Below, piece after piece: positions 15,926 to 23,885 of a DNA stretch of 39,622 nucleotides. The notes beneath the pieces are model-generated. The model worked only from the letters and a program-made list of their open reading frames with translations. It ran no database searches and had not been told where the DNA came from. The DNA lies in the NCBI GenBank assembly GCA_036521875.1, contig DATDGX010000190.1:1-39622 (forward strand). The letters run 5' to 3'. A program made the translations under genes and the position numbers. Position 1 is the first letter of the stretch. Every line of letters starts with the position of its first letter. The stretch is from DATDGX01 sp036521875. GTDB lineage: Bacteria > Desulfobacterota > Binatia > Binatales > Binataceae.

Positions 15926-17956
15926 TCAGAGTTCGGCTCGGATGTCCAAATCATCCGAGAGCACGCGAACGTTCACGTGATGCTCCGAGTCGGCGAGCGA
16001 CCCCCAGTGCATCGCGAAGTTCTCGAGCTGGATGTCGGAGTTGAAGCGCGCCGACGCGCCCATCACGACTTCGTCCGCGTCCAGCAGGTACGCGATTCGC
16101 GCGATCGCGAAAATCTGGTCGTTGGATACCGCGACCAGCGGGTTGACCGCGCGGCCATGGTCCTCGCATACCTTGACCACCCGGCTGAACAGTTTTTCCT
16201 CCGCGTCGGAGAACACCTGCGCGCCTTCGCTGGATGCAAGCCCGCGCTCGGTGCGAACTGTCAGCGCGATGAGCTGCGCGTTGTCGCGCTCGGCGAGGTA
16301 GCGATGCAGATGGGCGAGATTGTGCGGATCGCGAATCGCGATGATCTTTCTCTGCTTGCCGCTGAGCCCGAACATCGCGGGGTCGAGGCTTTCCTCCTCC
16401 ACCATCTCGAGGTTGAACTTCTCCGGCTCCTCACCGTAGGCGTGCTCGGCCTGACCGTTTATCTTTTGTGAGATTTCGAAAACGCCGAACAGGATCGCGG
16501 TGAATGCGATACCGGCGACAGTGGCGACCTGCTTGGTGAACAGGTTGATGAGCGCGGTCGCGAGCAACACCAGGAAAGTGACCACCAGCCCGAGCGGAAA
16601 ATCCTGGCCGCCGGGCCGGAACCATTTGAGATTGAGCGGCACGCGCCACATCCGCGGGAAAGTCTGTTTGTAGCGCAGCACCACGACCGAGAGCGTCTTG
16701 AACACGAAGCTCCAGATGACGCCGAACGCGTAGGCCTCGCCGAGCACGTACATATCGCCGCGTGAAAGTATGATCGTCGCGATCTGCAGGAGGGCGACCA
16801 GGTTGACAATCCGATAGTTGGTACCGTACCTCTTGTGCGGATGGCGGAACCAGTCTAATAGAACGCCGTCTTCGGCGACGCGCGTCAGCACCCCCGTCGA
16901 GCCGACGATCGAAGTATTCACCGCCCCCGCCAGGATCAGGAACCCCACGAACACCACGAATGCGCGCAACGCCAGCCGCGCCCATAGCGGTCCGACCACG
17001 AACATCGCGAGGCCGCCGATCAGGTCGTCGCCGTATTTCGCCATCCGTACGCCATCGGGAATGATCATCACCGCGAAGAATGAGATCAGCGAGGTGAGCA
17101 GCAGGCTGTAGATGAAGATGATGAACCCGGTGCGCAGCAGGTTCTTGAGCTTGGGCGCCTCGATCTCGCGATTGATCTGCGCGAGCGATTCCTCGCCCGA
17201 CATCGCGAGTATCGAGTGCCCGAACGCGATGCAAATCCCGAGCGCGCCAAGCGTGCGCGCCGCCGGCAAATGCTTGAGCCAGCCCAGCGACTCGTCGCTG
17301 AACTTGAGCTCGAGCGGCGGCAGGTGCAGCCCGCGCGTGTAAACCGTGATGCCGCACCATACGATCATGATCACCGCCATCAGCGTCGTGACCTGCATGA
17401 TGCGCATCGCCTTGCCGCTCGACTCCTCGATCCCGAGCGTGTTCTGCCACCAGAAATAGATGGTGACCGTGATCGCGAATATCGCGGCGGTGACGTCGGG
17501 CGGAAAGGCGAAGTTCACGCCGACGAGTTTCAGCAGCTCGTTGATGATGCCGGTCAGATACTGGCCCGCCGAAACACCGCTGGTCGGGCCGGTCAGGATG
17601 TAATCGAACATCAGCGCGGAGACCGAAATCTTCGCGAGCGTCGAGCCCATCGCCTCCTTCACCACCCGGTACACGCCCCCGCGCGTGAACATCGAGCACG
17701 ACTCCACGTACACCGCACGCACCGCGTAGGAGAACATCATCACCGCGAGGATGAAGTACGGCGCCGAGCGGCCGACCGCCGGCTCGACGATTCCGCCGAT
17801 GTAGTACGCCGTCGAGGCGAGATCGCAAAGCACCACCGCCGAGGCGCGCCAGAACGAAATGAACGCGAGCATCCCGGTGGTGACGACGATCGCCCTGGTA
17901 TGTTTGCTCAGCGCCGAATTCCGTTCCGCGCCGGCCGCTTCTATGCTCGCAGCCAA
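15926..17956 (-). CDS. APC-superfamily amino acid permease with C-terminal cytoplasmic domain
   Basis: A 676-residue protein with about 12 membrane helices in residues 20-520. Helix 1 (GMLAFISFWRASAVVLCDLA) and GPTSGVSAGQYLTG fit the APC fold, where unwound glycine-rich helices 1 and 6 bind the amine substrate. Residues about 560-676 form a soluble domain with alternating strands and helices (KIIAIRDPHNLAHLHRYLAE, then DADEVVMGAS) that resembles a universal stress protein and may regulate transport. The start is TTG 17956, with GGGGAGGAG about 7 bases upstream and no better alternative. It is divergent from the histidine kinase gene, so the kinase may govern it; that is inference. The substrate is unknown. 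Confidence 0.9.
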   Translation of the reverse strand: MAASIEAAGAERNSALSKHTRAIVVTTGMLAFISFWRASAVVLCDLASTAYYIGGIVEPAVGRSAPYFILAVMMFSYAVRAVYVESCSMFTRGGVYRVVKEAMGSTLAKISVSALMFDYILTGPTSGVSAGQYLTGIINELLKLVGVNFAFPPDVTAAIFAITVTIYFWWQNTLGIEESSGKAMRIMQVTTLMAVIMIVWCGITVYTRGLHLPPLELKFSDESLGWLKHLPAARTLGALGICIAFGHSILAMSGEESLAQINREIEAPKLKNLLRTGFIIFIYSLLLTSLISFFAVMIIPDGVRMAKYGDDLIGGLAMFVVGPLWARLALRAFVVFVGFLILAGAVNTSIVGSTGVLTRVAEDGVLLDWFRHPHKRYGTNYRIVNLVALLQIATIILSRGDMYVLGEAYAFGVIWSFVFKTLSVVVLRYKQTFPRMWRVPLNLKWFRPGGQDFPLGLVVTFLVLLATALINLFTKQVATVAGIAFTAILFGVFEISQKINGQAEHAYGEEPEKFNLEMVEEESLDPAMFGLSGKQRKIIAIRDPHNLAHLHRYLAERDNAQLIALTVRTERGLASSEGAQVFSDAEEKLFSRVVKVCEDHGRAVNPLVAVSNDQIFAIARIAYLLDADEVVMGASARFNSDIQLENFAMHWGSLADSEHHVNVRVLSDDLDIRAEL

Positions 17957-18071
17957 GAGTTGCTCCTCCCCACGCCCGAGAAGCGGGCGCAGTTATCCCC
18001 ATTTCAGATCAGCAATGGCTGGACCGGCTGAATTTACCTTGATTTTCGGGCATTTTTGGTGAGGCAGATTG

Positions 18072-18100
18072 CGTTGCGCAACGTGACCGCATTCAGGTCA
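18072..18100. promoter_or_regulatory. Two adjacent dyads between permease and kinase genes
   Basis: CGTTGCGCAACG at 18072-18083 is a perfect 12-bp palindrome. It is followed at once by TGACC-N7-GGTCA at 18084-18100. Both lie in the 173-bp gap between the divergent permease and histidine kinase genes, where an operator would be expected. The binding protein is unknown. Confidence 0.35.
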
Positions 18101-18132
18101 ATGCAATTTGCAGAGCGCCCAGGACGGCCTTG

Positions 18133-19449
18133 ATGCTTGAAGCAAGCGGCCGCGCACGCGTTACAATGGCGGCTGATGCCAAAATCCGGGAAAATCCGAA
18201 GAAATCCGCCTCGGCGCGCGCGCGTTCAATTTGCGACGCGACGCCGCGGACTCTTCAACACACGCATCTCCACTTGCAAATCTTACTCGCAGTCATCGCC
18301 GGTCTAGTTGTTGGAGGCCTCGCCGCGTATGCGCTGGTGCGCCGCGCCGAGCGCAGATACGAGGTGCGGCTTCTCGAGCTCGATCTGGAACGCTCCAAGA
18401 TCGAGGCGATTATCGAAAGCGTCGAGGACGGGCTGATCGTGCTCGACCCGTCGTCCGCGATCGTCCATATCAACGAAGTCGCATGCGCGATCCTCGGCCT
18501 CGAGCCGCACACGGTCGGCACGGCCAAGCTCGAGCGGTTGGCCGCGGACAATCCGCACGTGGCGCGGCTGGTGGCCGCGCGCGGCAGTCTTGACGGCGAA
18601 GGCGCAATCGACAGCGCAGTCGAGTTCAAGCTGTTTCTGCGTGGCCGCGATCACAGTTACATCCACCGCGAGCTCGCGTGGACCGGACCCGGCGGCGAGC
18701 GCCTCGGCGCGATCCTGCTGCTGCAGGACGTCACTTTGCTTCGCGACCAGGAGCGCTCGCGCGCCAATCTGATCGCAACGCTCTCCCACGAGCTGAAGAC
18801 GCCGCTGACCTCGCTTGCGATCGCGGCCGAGCTGCTGGTGGAAACGACCGGCGCCGCGATGGCGCCGCGCGAGCGCGAGCTGCTCGACACGATTCGCGAC
18901 GATATCGGACGCCTGCAGGCAATCGCCGGAAACCTGCTCGACGCGTCGCGCTCCAGCGCCGCACGAATCGCGGTGGAGCGGCGCGCGATCATGCTCGACC
19001 GTGTGGTGCGCGACATCTGCCGCCCGCTCAAGCTGCAAGCCGACGAGAAGCGCATCAAAATCGAGATTATCTCGGACGAGCGCCCGATCCCGATTTGGGG
19101 CGATCCGATCAAGCTGCCTTGGGTGATCACCAACCTGGTCGGCAACGCGCTCCGCTACTCGCCGGTCGGCGGGCGTATCACGCTCGAGATCAGCCACGAC
19201 GCGACCACCGCGCGGGTCACGGTCGCGGACAGCGGTCCGGGAATCGCGCCCGAGCTGATGCCGCGAATTTTCGAGCCCTACGCGCAGTTCCCCGACGACG
19301 CATCGCAGATGGGCTCCGCCGGCCTGGGACTGCATATCGCCAAGGAGATCGTCGAGGCGCACAACGGGCGCATCTACGTCGAGAGCGAGCGCGGACGCGG
19401 CACCACCTTCGCGGTCGAGATTCCGCTGCGGGAGGAGACCCTTGGCTAG
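18133..19449 (+). CDS. Membrane sensor histidine kinase (KinB/PhoR-like) with PAS domain
   Basis: A 438-residue protein from ATG 18133 (a TTG directly before it is also in frame; neither has a clear ribosome site, and ATG 18166 is possible). One membrane helix lies near 45-68 (LQILLAVIAGLVVGGLAAYA). A short coiled segment and a PAS domain follow (about 85-195: IIESVEDGLIVLDPSSAIVH). Next comes HisKA with the phosphorylated H219 in LSHELKTPLTSL. The HATPase domain has N (NLVGNALRYS), G1 (DSGPGIAP), F and G2 (GSAGLGLHIAKEIVE) boxes. There is no periplasmic sensing loop, so it probably senses through the PAS domain. Its end overlaps the regulator gene by 8 bases, so the pair is co-translated. 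Confidence 0.92.
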   Translation: MLEASGRARVTMAADAKIRENPKKSASARARSICDATPRTLQHTHLHLQILLAVIAGLVVGGLAAYALVRRAERRYEVRLLELDLERSKIEAIIESVEDGLIVLDPSSAIVHINEVACAILGLEPHTVGTAKLERLAADNPHVARLVAARGSLDGEGAIDSAVEFKLFLRGRDHSYIHRELAWTGPGGERLGAILLLQDVTLLRDQERSRANLIATLSHELKTPLTSLAIAAELLVETTGAAMAPRERELLDTIRDDIGRLQAIAGNLLDASRSSAARIAVERRAIMLDRVVRDICRPLKLQADEKRIKIEIISDERPIPIWGDPIKLPWVITNLVGNALRYSPVGGRITLEISHDATTARVTVADSGPGIAPELMPRIFEPYAQFPDDASQMGSAGLGLHIAKEIVEAHNGRIYVESERGRGTTFAVEIPLREETLG

Positions 19450-20773
19450 CATTCTGCTGGTCGACGACGACCGCAACATCCGCCGAATGCTCGCGGTGAC
19501 GCTGGAGGCCTCGGGCCATCGCGTGGCCGAGGCTGAGAGCGCCGAAAGCGCGCTCGAGTTGCTGGGATCGTCGCCCGCTGAAATTTTGATCACCGACGTG
19601 CGCATGGCCGGGATGGACGGGTTCAAGTTGCTTGAGGCGGTCAAGCGGCAGAGCCCGTCGATGCCGGTGATCATGATGACCGCGTACGGCTCGATTCCCG
19701 ACGCGGTCGAGGCTATGCGGTTCGGCGCATACGATTATCTTCCCAAGCCGTTCAGCGCGGACCAGATCCGGCGCGTGGTCGCGCGCGCGATGGAACTGCA
19801 AAACCTGCGCGCCGAGAACAAGTCGCTGCGCGCGCGCCTGGAGCGGCTCGCCGAGCCGGCGCCGTTCCAGGCGTTCGGAGGACAGAGCAAAAAGATCGCC
19901 GAGCTCGCCGCGCAGGTGGCGCGCAGCGACGCGACCATCCTGATCACCGGAGAAAGCGGCACCGGCAAAAGCCTGCTCGCCGCCTACGTTCATCACCTGA
20001 GCCCGCGCAAGGACGGCCCCTTCGTCGAGGTCCCGTGCACCACGCTCAGCGAGCATCTGCTCGAGAGCGAGCTGTTCGGACACGTGCGCGGAGCGTTCAC
20101 CGGCGCGATCAAGGACAAGCCCGGCAGGCTAGAGGCGGCGGACGGCGGCTCGGTCCTGCTCGATGAGATCGGCGACCTGACTCCGACGGTGCAGTCGAAG
20201 CTGCTGCGCTTCCTGCAGGAGAAGACCTTCGAGCGGGTCGGCGGGACCGAGACCATCACGGTCGACGCGCGGATAATCGCGGCCACCAACCAGAATCTCG
20301 AACAACTCACCGCCGAACGGCGCTTTCGCGAGGACCTCTACTACCGGCTCAACGTGATCGAGATTCACGTGCCGCCGCTGCGCGAACGTCCCGGCGAGAT
20401 CTTAAAGTTCGCCGAGCATTTCGCCGAGCGCTCCGCGCTGACCCATCATAAGCCGGCGCTCAAGCTCGCGCCCGACGCGCGCGAGGCGATCCAGAACTAT
20501 TCGTGGCCGGGAAATATCCGCGAGCTGAGAAACGCGATCGAGCGCGCGGTGGTGCTGTGCCGGGCCGACGAAATTACCCTCAGCGACCTGCCCGACAAGC
20601 TTCTCGCCGGGCCGCGCAAGGGCGGCGATCAGAACCATACGCTCGAGGAACTCGAGCGCCGCCATATCGAGTTCGTGCTCGAGCAGGCGATGACGCTGGA
20701 AGAGGCGGCGGAGATGCTCGGGATCAATGTCGCGACCCTGTGGCGCAAGCGCCGCAAGTACGGCCTCGACTGA
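19442..20773 (+). CDS. Sigma-54-dependent response regulator (NtrC/AlgB family)
   Basis: A 443-residue protein with three domains. The receiver (1-120) has acidic D8-D10, phospho-acceptor D52 (ITDVRMAG) and K102 (LPKPF). The AAA+ domain (about 143-375) has Walker A GESGTGKS at 170-177, the sigma-54 contact loop GAFTGA at 217-222 and Walker B-type VLLDEIGDL. The C-terminal Fis-type helix-turn-helix is at about 400-443 (LEEAAEMLGINVATLWRKRR). It activates sigma-54 promoters when phosphorylated by the kinase encoded just upstream. The start is TTG 19442 inside the end of the kinase gene; the conserved sequence begins there (ASILLVDDD). I saw no clear -24/-12 promoter in the window, so its targets are probably elsewhere. 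Confidence 0.95.
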   Translation: MASILLVDDDRNIRRMLAVTLEASGHRVAEAESAESALELLGSSPAEILITDVRMAGMDGFKLLEAVKRQSPSMPVIMMTAYGSIPDAVEAMRFGAYDYLPKPFSADQIRRVVARAMELQNLRAENKSLRARLERLAEPAPFQAFGGQSKKIAELAAQVARSDATILITGESGTGKSLLAAYVHHLSPRKDGPFVEVPCTTLSEHLLESELFGHVRGAFTGAIKDKPGRLEAADGGSVLLDEIGDLTPTVQSKLLRFLQEKTFERVGGTETITVDARIIAATNQNLEQLTAERRFREDLYYRLNVIEIHVPPLRERPGEILKFAEHFAERSALTHHKPALKLAPDAREAIQNYSWPGNIRELRNAIERAVVLCRADEITLSDLPDKLLAGPRKGGDQNHTLEELERRHIEFVLEQAMTLEEAAEMLGINVATLWRKRRKYGLD

Positions 20774-20799
20774 CTCCGCGCCCTCCGCCGCGCCGAACT

Positions 20800-21219
20800 C
20801 TACTTGCTCTTCATCCCCGCCATCATCCGCGCGCGGGTCTTGACGCACGAGCCGAGACTGGTCAGCGGATCCGGCCAGTCGGTCTTGGTGCAGTCGGGCA
20901 GCACACCCAGTTGGTCGGTGGTGTATCCGCGTCCGGTCAGTTCCTTTTTCATGCAGTCGGCGTGCGGCTTGTTCTGCGACGCTACTCCCGCCGCGTCGTC
21001 GGCCGCCTCGATGATCAGTGCCTGGCGCAACGCCCGCACCACAGCCGGATCGTCGCTCTTGCCGAGCGCGCCCGCGACGTTGCTGGTCGGCCCGCAGGTC
21101 CCGACCGCGTCGACAAATGCCTCTTCAAGCCCCGAACTCGACAAATCCGCGGCGTAGCTCCAGCCCGCCGCGCCCAGTACCAAGGTCACCGAGAGTACCA
21201 ACAGCGCAAATCGCTTCAT
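20800..21219 (-). CDS. Small secreted protein with four cysteines, unknown function
   Basis: A 139-residue protein with a signal peptide (1-23, ending SYA-A). The mature part is about 115 residues, mostly helical, with cysteines in GTCGP, ADCMKK, PDCTK and GSCVKT, enough for two disulfides outside the cytoplasm. It ends KTRARMMAGMKSK. GGGAGGGGG precedes ATG 21219. It is convergent with the sigma-54 regulator, 26 bases from its stop. No family is recognised. Confidence 0.8.
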   Translation of the reverse strand: MKRFALLVLSVTLVLGAAGWSYAADLSSSGLEEAFVDAVGTCGPTSNVAGALGKSDDPAVVRALRQALIIEAADDAAGVASQNKPHADCMKKELTGRGYTTDQLGVLPDCTKTDWPDPLTSLGSCVKTRARMMAGMKSK

Positions 21220-21381
21220 CGCTCTACCCCCTCCCTGTGGAAGTCTATGACCCGGATCGACCTAACCGGGCAGTTATCGAACGGTCTATCTGTACGATCA
21301 CGACGCCGAAAAAGTCCAGCAGCGGCGCGCCGCTGCGCCGACTTGACGCGCTGAGGCCGATGATGAAAGTGTCGCGTCTTT

Positions 21382-21438
21382 GAATCGATAGGAAATTTGA
21401 ATCGAACCAATTCTGGAATCGCTGGAATTCCGGAATCG
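21382..21438 (+). repeat. Four GAATCG boxes at an exact 17-bp period
   Basis: GAATCG occurs at 21382, 21399, 21416 and 21433, each exactly 17 bp after the last, directly before the LLM-class oxidoreductase gene (ATG 21452). The bases between are partly similar (GAATCGA at three of the four). Regular spacing in a promoter region suggests an array of regulator sites, but a tandem duplication of a 17-mer that then drifted would look the same. Confidence 0.55.
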
Positions 21439-21451
21439 AAAGGATCTCGTC

Positions 21452-22393
21452 ATGGCAAAGATCGCACTCGCCTGCGCCACGCTGCCCGACTGTCCGCCGG
21501 AGACCCTGGTCGCATGGGCCCGGGAGGTCGAAGATGCCGGCCTTGACGGCGTCTTCCTGACCGAGGCAGGTAACGACTCGCTCGCCTGCGCGCTCGCGCT
21601 CGGGATGCAGACCAAACGAATCCGGCTCGGCACCGCGATCACCAACATCTACCTGCGCCATCCGATCCTGCTCGCCAACGAGGCCGCCGCCGTCCAGGAA
21701 TTCACCGGCGGGCGCTTCGTCCTCGGTCTCGGCACCGGGCATCGCGAGATGAACTCGACGCTGGGAATCGAGATGGGCGAACCGATGGTGAAAATGCGCG
21801 AGACGGTCAAAGTGCTGCGCGGCGCGCTCGACGGTGGCCGCACCGGCCCCAAGGTCACCAGGAAGTTGCCGATCTACCTGGCCGGCGTGTCGCGGCCGAT
21901 GGTCCGGCTGGCGGGCGAAATCGCCGACGGCGTCATCTTCAACTTCTTCCCGCCCGCCCGCGTCAAGGAAGCGCTCGGCGAGCTGGCCGAGGGCGCGAGC
22001 AAGGCAGGCCGCGACCCCAAGACCATCGAGGCGACCCTGTTCGCGACCGCATTCATCTCCGACGACCTCGAGGCGGCGCGCCGTCCCGCGCGCAAGCTGC
22101 TGTCCCGCTACGGCGCGCTCAGATTTTACGGCAACATGATGGCGCATGCGGGCTTCGCGCGTGAAATCGACGGAATCCGCAAGGCCGGCCGCGACGCCGA
22201 CGCCGCGGTGCGCGCGGTGAGCGATGCAATGATCGATGCGACCCTGGTAGTGGGACCGGAGGCGCGGGTCCGCGAGCGGCTGAAGGAGCTATGCGCACCC
22301 GGCCTCGGCACCGCGCTGGTGTTTACCAATCCGGTCAACGAAGATCGCAACAGCGCAGTCCGCCGCACCATCCGCGCACTAAAGAATTTCTGA
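21452..22393 (+). CDS. LLM-class (luciferase-like) oxidoreductase, probably F420-dependent
   Basis: A 313-residue protein with the TIM-barrel pattern of the bacterial luciferase family: VAWAREVEDAGLDGVFLTEA, RIRLGTAITNIYLRHPILLA, GGRFVLGLGTGH and LPIYLAGVSRPMVRLAGEIA. The segment before GTGHREM corresponds to the F420/FMN phosphate-binding loop. Related F420-dependent proteins include methylene-tetrahydromethanopterin reductase-like enzymes; the substrate is unknown. AAAGGATC lies about 8 bases before ATG 21452. The gene is preceded by the 17-bp-period GAATCG array and followed at once by two palindromic repeats. Confidence 0.9.
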   Translation: MAKIALACATLPDCPPETLVAWAREVEDAGLDGVFLTEAGNDSLACALALGMQTKRIRLGTAITNIYLRHPILLANEAAAVQEFTGGRFVLGLGTGHREMNSTLGIEMGEPMVKMRETVKVLRGALDGGRTGPKVTRKLPIYLAGVSRPMVRLAGEIADGVIFNFFPPARVKEALGELAEGASKAGRDPKTIEATLFATAFISDDLEAARRPARKLLSRYGALRFYGNMMAHAGFAREIDGIRKAGRDADAAVRAVSDAMIDATLVVGPEARVRERLKELCAPGLGTALVFTNPVNEDRNSAVRRTIRALKNF

Positions 22394-22469
22394 GCAGGGG
22401 CTGACCCCTGCACCCACGTGCTACACAAGAAGGCAGGGGTGACCCCTGCACCCATCAGCACACAAGAAG
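22394..22469. repeat. Two tandem palindromic repeats after the LLM gene
   Basis: Two imperfect ~38-bp units follow the stop codon. Each begins with a dyad, GCAGGGGCTGACCCCTGC at 22394-22411 and GCAGGGGTGACCCCTGC at 22433-22449, then ACCCA, and ends CACAAGAAG. The second dyad is 8+1+8 and perfect. They resemble intergenic REP-like elements. Without T-runs they are not typical terminators, but they could fold in RNA. Confidence 0.7.
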
Positions 22470-22630
22470 CCGGCTCCGTTGTCGCCGGCGGGGGCGCCTA
22501 GGAAGTTCCGACCGTGGCGCCGCGACTCGCGAGCGCTAAGGCTTCCGCGCCCATCCGCGCGAATCTAGCGGCGTAGTTGGGCGTTGCGGTACGGATATCA
22601 TCGATCTGTCCTCTGGGAACGAGGAGCCAT

Positions 22631-22990
22631 ATGGAAAAGGTGAATGTCGCTGAGAAATTCAATCTGTTCAGCGACTACTGGAGTCCGAAGATCGCTGCGG
22701 AGTTGAACGACTCGTACGTCAAACTGGCGAAATTCAAGGGCGAGTTTGTTTGGCATCATCACGAAAAGGAGGATGAGCTGTTTTTCGTGATGAAGGGCCG
22801 GCTATTAATCAAGCTGCGCGACGGCGAAGTTCGCATCGGCCCCGGAGAATTCGTGGTCATCCCCCGTGGCGTCGATCACCTGCCGGTTGCCGAGGAAGAA
22901 GTCCACGTAATTCTGATCGAACCGAAAACAACCCTGAACACCGGAAAAGTGGTCGGTGATAGGACGGCCGCCAACCTCGCGAAAATTTGA
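22631..22990 (+). CDS. Small cupin-domain protein
   Basis: A 119-residue single-domain cupin. Cupin motif 1 is visible as GEFVWHHHEKEDELFFVMKG (metal ligands H42, H44 and probably E49), and motif 2 as GEFVVIPRGVDHLPVA (H83). The first 35 residues (FNLFSDYWSPKIAAELNDSY) match the usual lead-in of this group of mannose-6-phosphate-isomerase-like cupins of unknown role. I chose ATG 22631 because GAGGAG lies 7 bases upstream and family similarity starts there; a GTG at 22577 would add 18 unrelated residues. The likely metal is Mn, Fe or Zn; the substrate is unknown. Confidence 0.88.
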   Translation: MEKVNVAEKFNLFSDYWSPKIAAELNDSYVKLAKFKGEFVWHHHEKEDELFFVMKGRLLIKLRDGEVRIGPGEFVVIPRGVDHLPVAEEEVHVILIEPKTTLNTGKVVGDRTAANLAKI

Positions 22991-23212
22991 GGGCGTCAAT
23001 CAGGCGAGGAGCGGGCGCCTTGCCGTTCGCATGGCGATTCCGTAGCGCGGAGAACACCTATCTCTGAGTGTTGAGCCGATGTGTTCGCTGTGGTCCATCG
23101 ACTCCGGCAGCCTGTACTCAGAGGCTGTGAGTCTTTGAAAGTGTTAAAAAGAATTCTGAACGAACGAGAGCGCAGAGAACCACCGTGCTTCCAATGAGCC
23201 GGAAAAAAAAGG

Positions 23213-23302
23213 CGTCATCCTGAGCGCAGGCTGCCGGAGTCGAAGGATCGCTACGTAACAATCGTTTGAATACTCAGCGATGGTTGTCCACGCGCCGCTG
23301 AT
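23213..23302 (+). repeat. Inner inverted repeat, left copy
   Basis: It begins CGTCATCCTGAGCGCAGGCT, passes through GGAGTCGAAGGATCGCTACG and ends in GTTGTCCACGCGCCGCTGAT. It pairs with 23619-23708 in inverted orientation with about six mismatches over 90 bases. Confidence 0.85.
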
Positions 23303-23395
23303 AGCCCTGCCGTTGCGGCGATGCCAGGCCTCGCATGGCGAGGTACAAATGACACGCGCTGCTCGTTCACGGTGAGTGCCGCGCGCACTGCTCCT

Positions 23396-23571
23396 ATGCC
23401 GTCAAGGGTCGCCAACTTTTATGTGTACATCCTCTCCAGCGATGCCGACATTACTTCGAACGTTTCGACAGCGCGCCGGTCGCCATCGAAAAGGAGAAGC
23501 AACTCAAAGGATGGCGCCGCAAAAAGAAAATGGCGTTGAGCCGATCGGTTAATCCGAATTTGCGGACCTGA
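23396..23571 (+). pseudogene. GIY-YIG nuclease-domain remnant, internally deleted
   Basis: ATG 23396 opens with MPSRVANFYVYILSSDAD, the usual start of a small GIY-YIG (UPF0213/YhbQ-like) protein, where YVYIL begins the domain. The next ~45 codons, which should hold the GIY/YIG strands' second half and the catalytic arginine, are missing. The family's C-terminal part then reappears in another frame from 23452: YFERFDSAPVAIEKEKQLKG, then WRRKKKMALSRSVNPN and a stop at 23569-23571. Intact relatives have about 85-100 codons. The gene is dead. It sits exactly at the centre of the inverted-repeat element. Confidence 0.8.
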
Positions 23572-23618
23572 GCGCCGATTGTTTCCGCGCAGAGTAGTAG
23601 GCAGGCCGTCAACAGGCG

Positions 23619-23708
23619 ATCAACGGCGCGTGGACAACTATCGCTGAGTATTCAAACGATAAGTACGTAGCGATCCTTCGACTCCGGCAGCCTTCGCTCA
23701 GGATGACG
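23619..23708 (-). repeat. Inner inverted repeat, right copy
   Basis: This is the reverse complement of the left inner copy, with about six differences. Its outer edge continues to pair with the left side as far as about 23744 (GGTGGTTCC against GGAACCACC at 23177-23186, imperfect). Confidence 0.85.
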
Positions 23709-23885
23709 ACGTTTGTTGCGGCTCAGCGGGGCGACGGTGGTTCCGTTTCCGTTCCGGGCAGCGCTCCCAGCCAAATTCATTTTAATTTTTAAAAAACTCA
23801 CAAACTCTGAGGGAAGGCCGCCGGAGTCGAAGGATCGTTACATAGTGCCGGCCGGTACGCGTCGGCAGAAGAAGCAACAGCACCG

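Larger units (their letters stand above)
23047..23845. mobile_element. Nested inverted-repeat element around a GIY-YIG remnant
   Basis: Four copies of one ~90-bp unit are arranged in mirror symmetry. Copy 2 (23213-23302, forward) and copy 3 (23619-23708, reverse) agree at about 84 of 90 positions by eye. Copy 1 (about 23047-23125, reverse) and copy 4 (about 23812-23845, forward, truncated) are more decayed but share the core GCCGGAGTCGAAGGATCG in matching orientation. The stretches between copies 1 and 2 and between 3 and 4 also pair (CTCAGAG...GTGAGT... against ACTCAC...CTCTGAG). The axis is near 23460, inside the GIY-YIG remnant. No target-site duplication or transposase is visible. I read it as a degraded, repeat-flanked nuclease-type element. 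Confidence 0.7.
22991..23885. other. 900-base gap occupied by a decayed repeat element
   Basis: There is no intact gene between the cupin and GNAT genes. Nearly the whole gap is taken up by a large inverted-repeat structure with a broken GIY-YIG gene at its centre, described in the following entries. The first ~55 bases and the last ~40 bases show nothing recognisable. Confidence 0.75.

Noticed and set aside
18304..19674. A 456-codon frame opposite the histidine kinase
   Set aside because: It is antisense to an unmistakable kinase with all sequence boxes intact.
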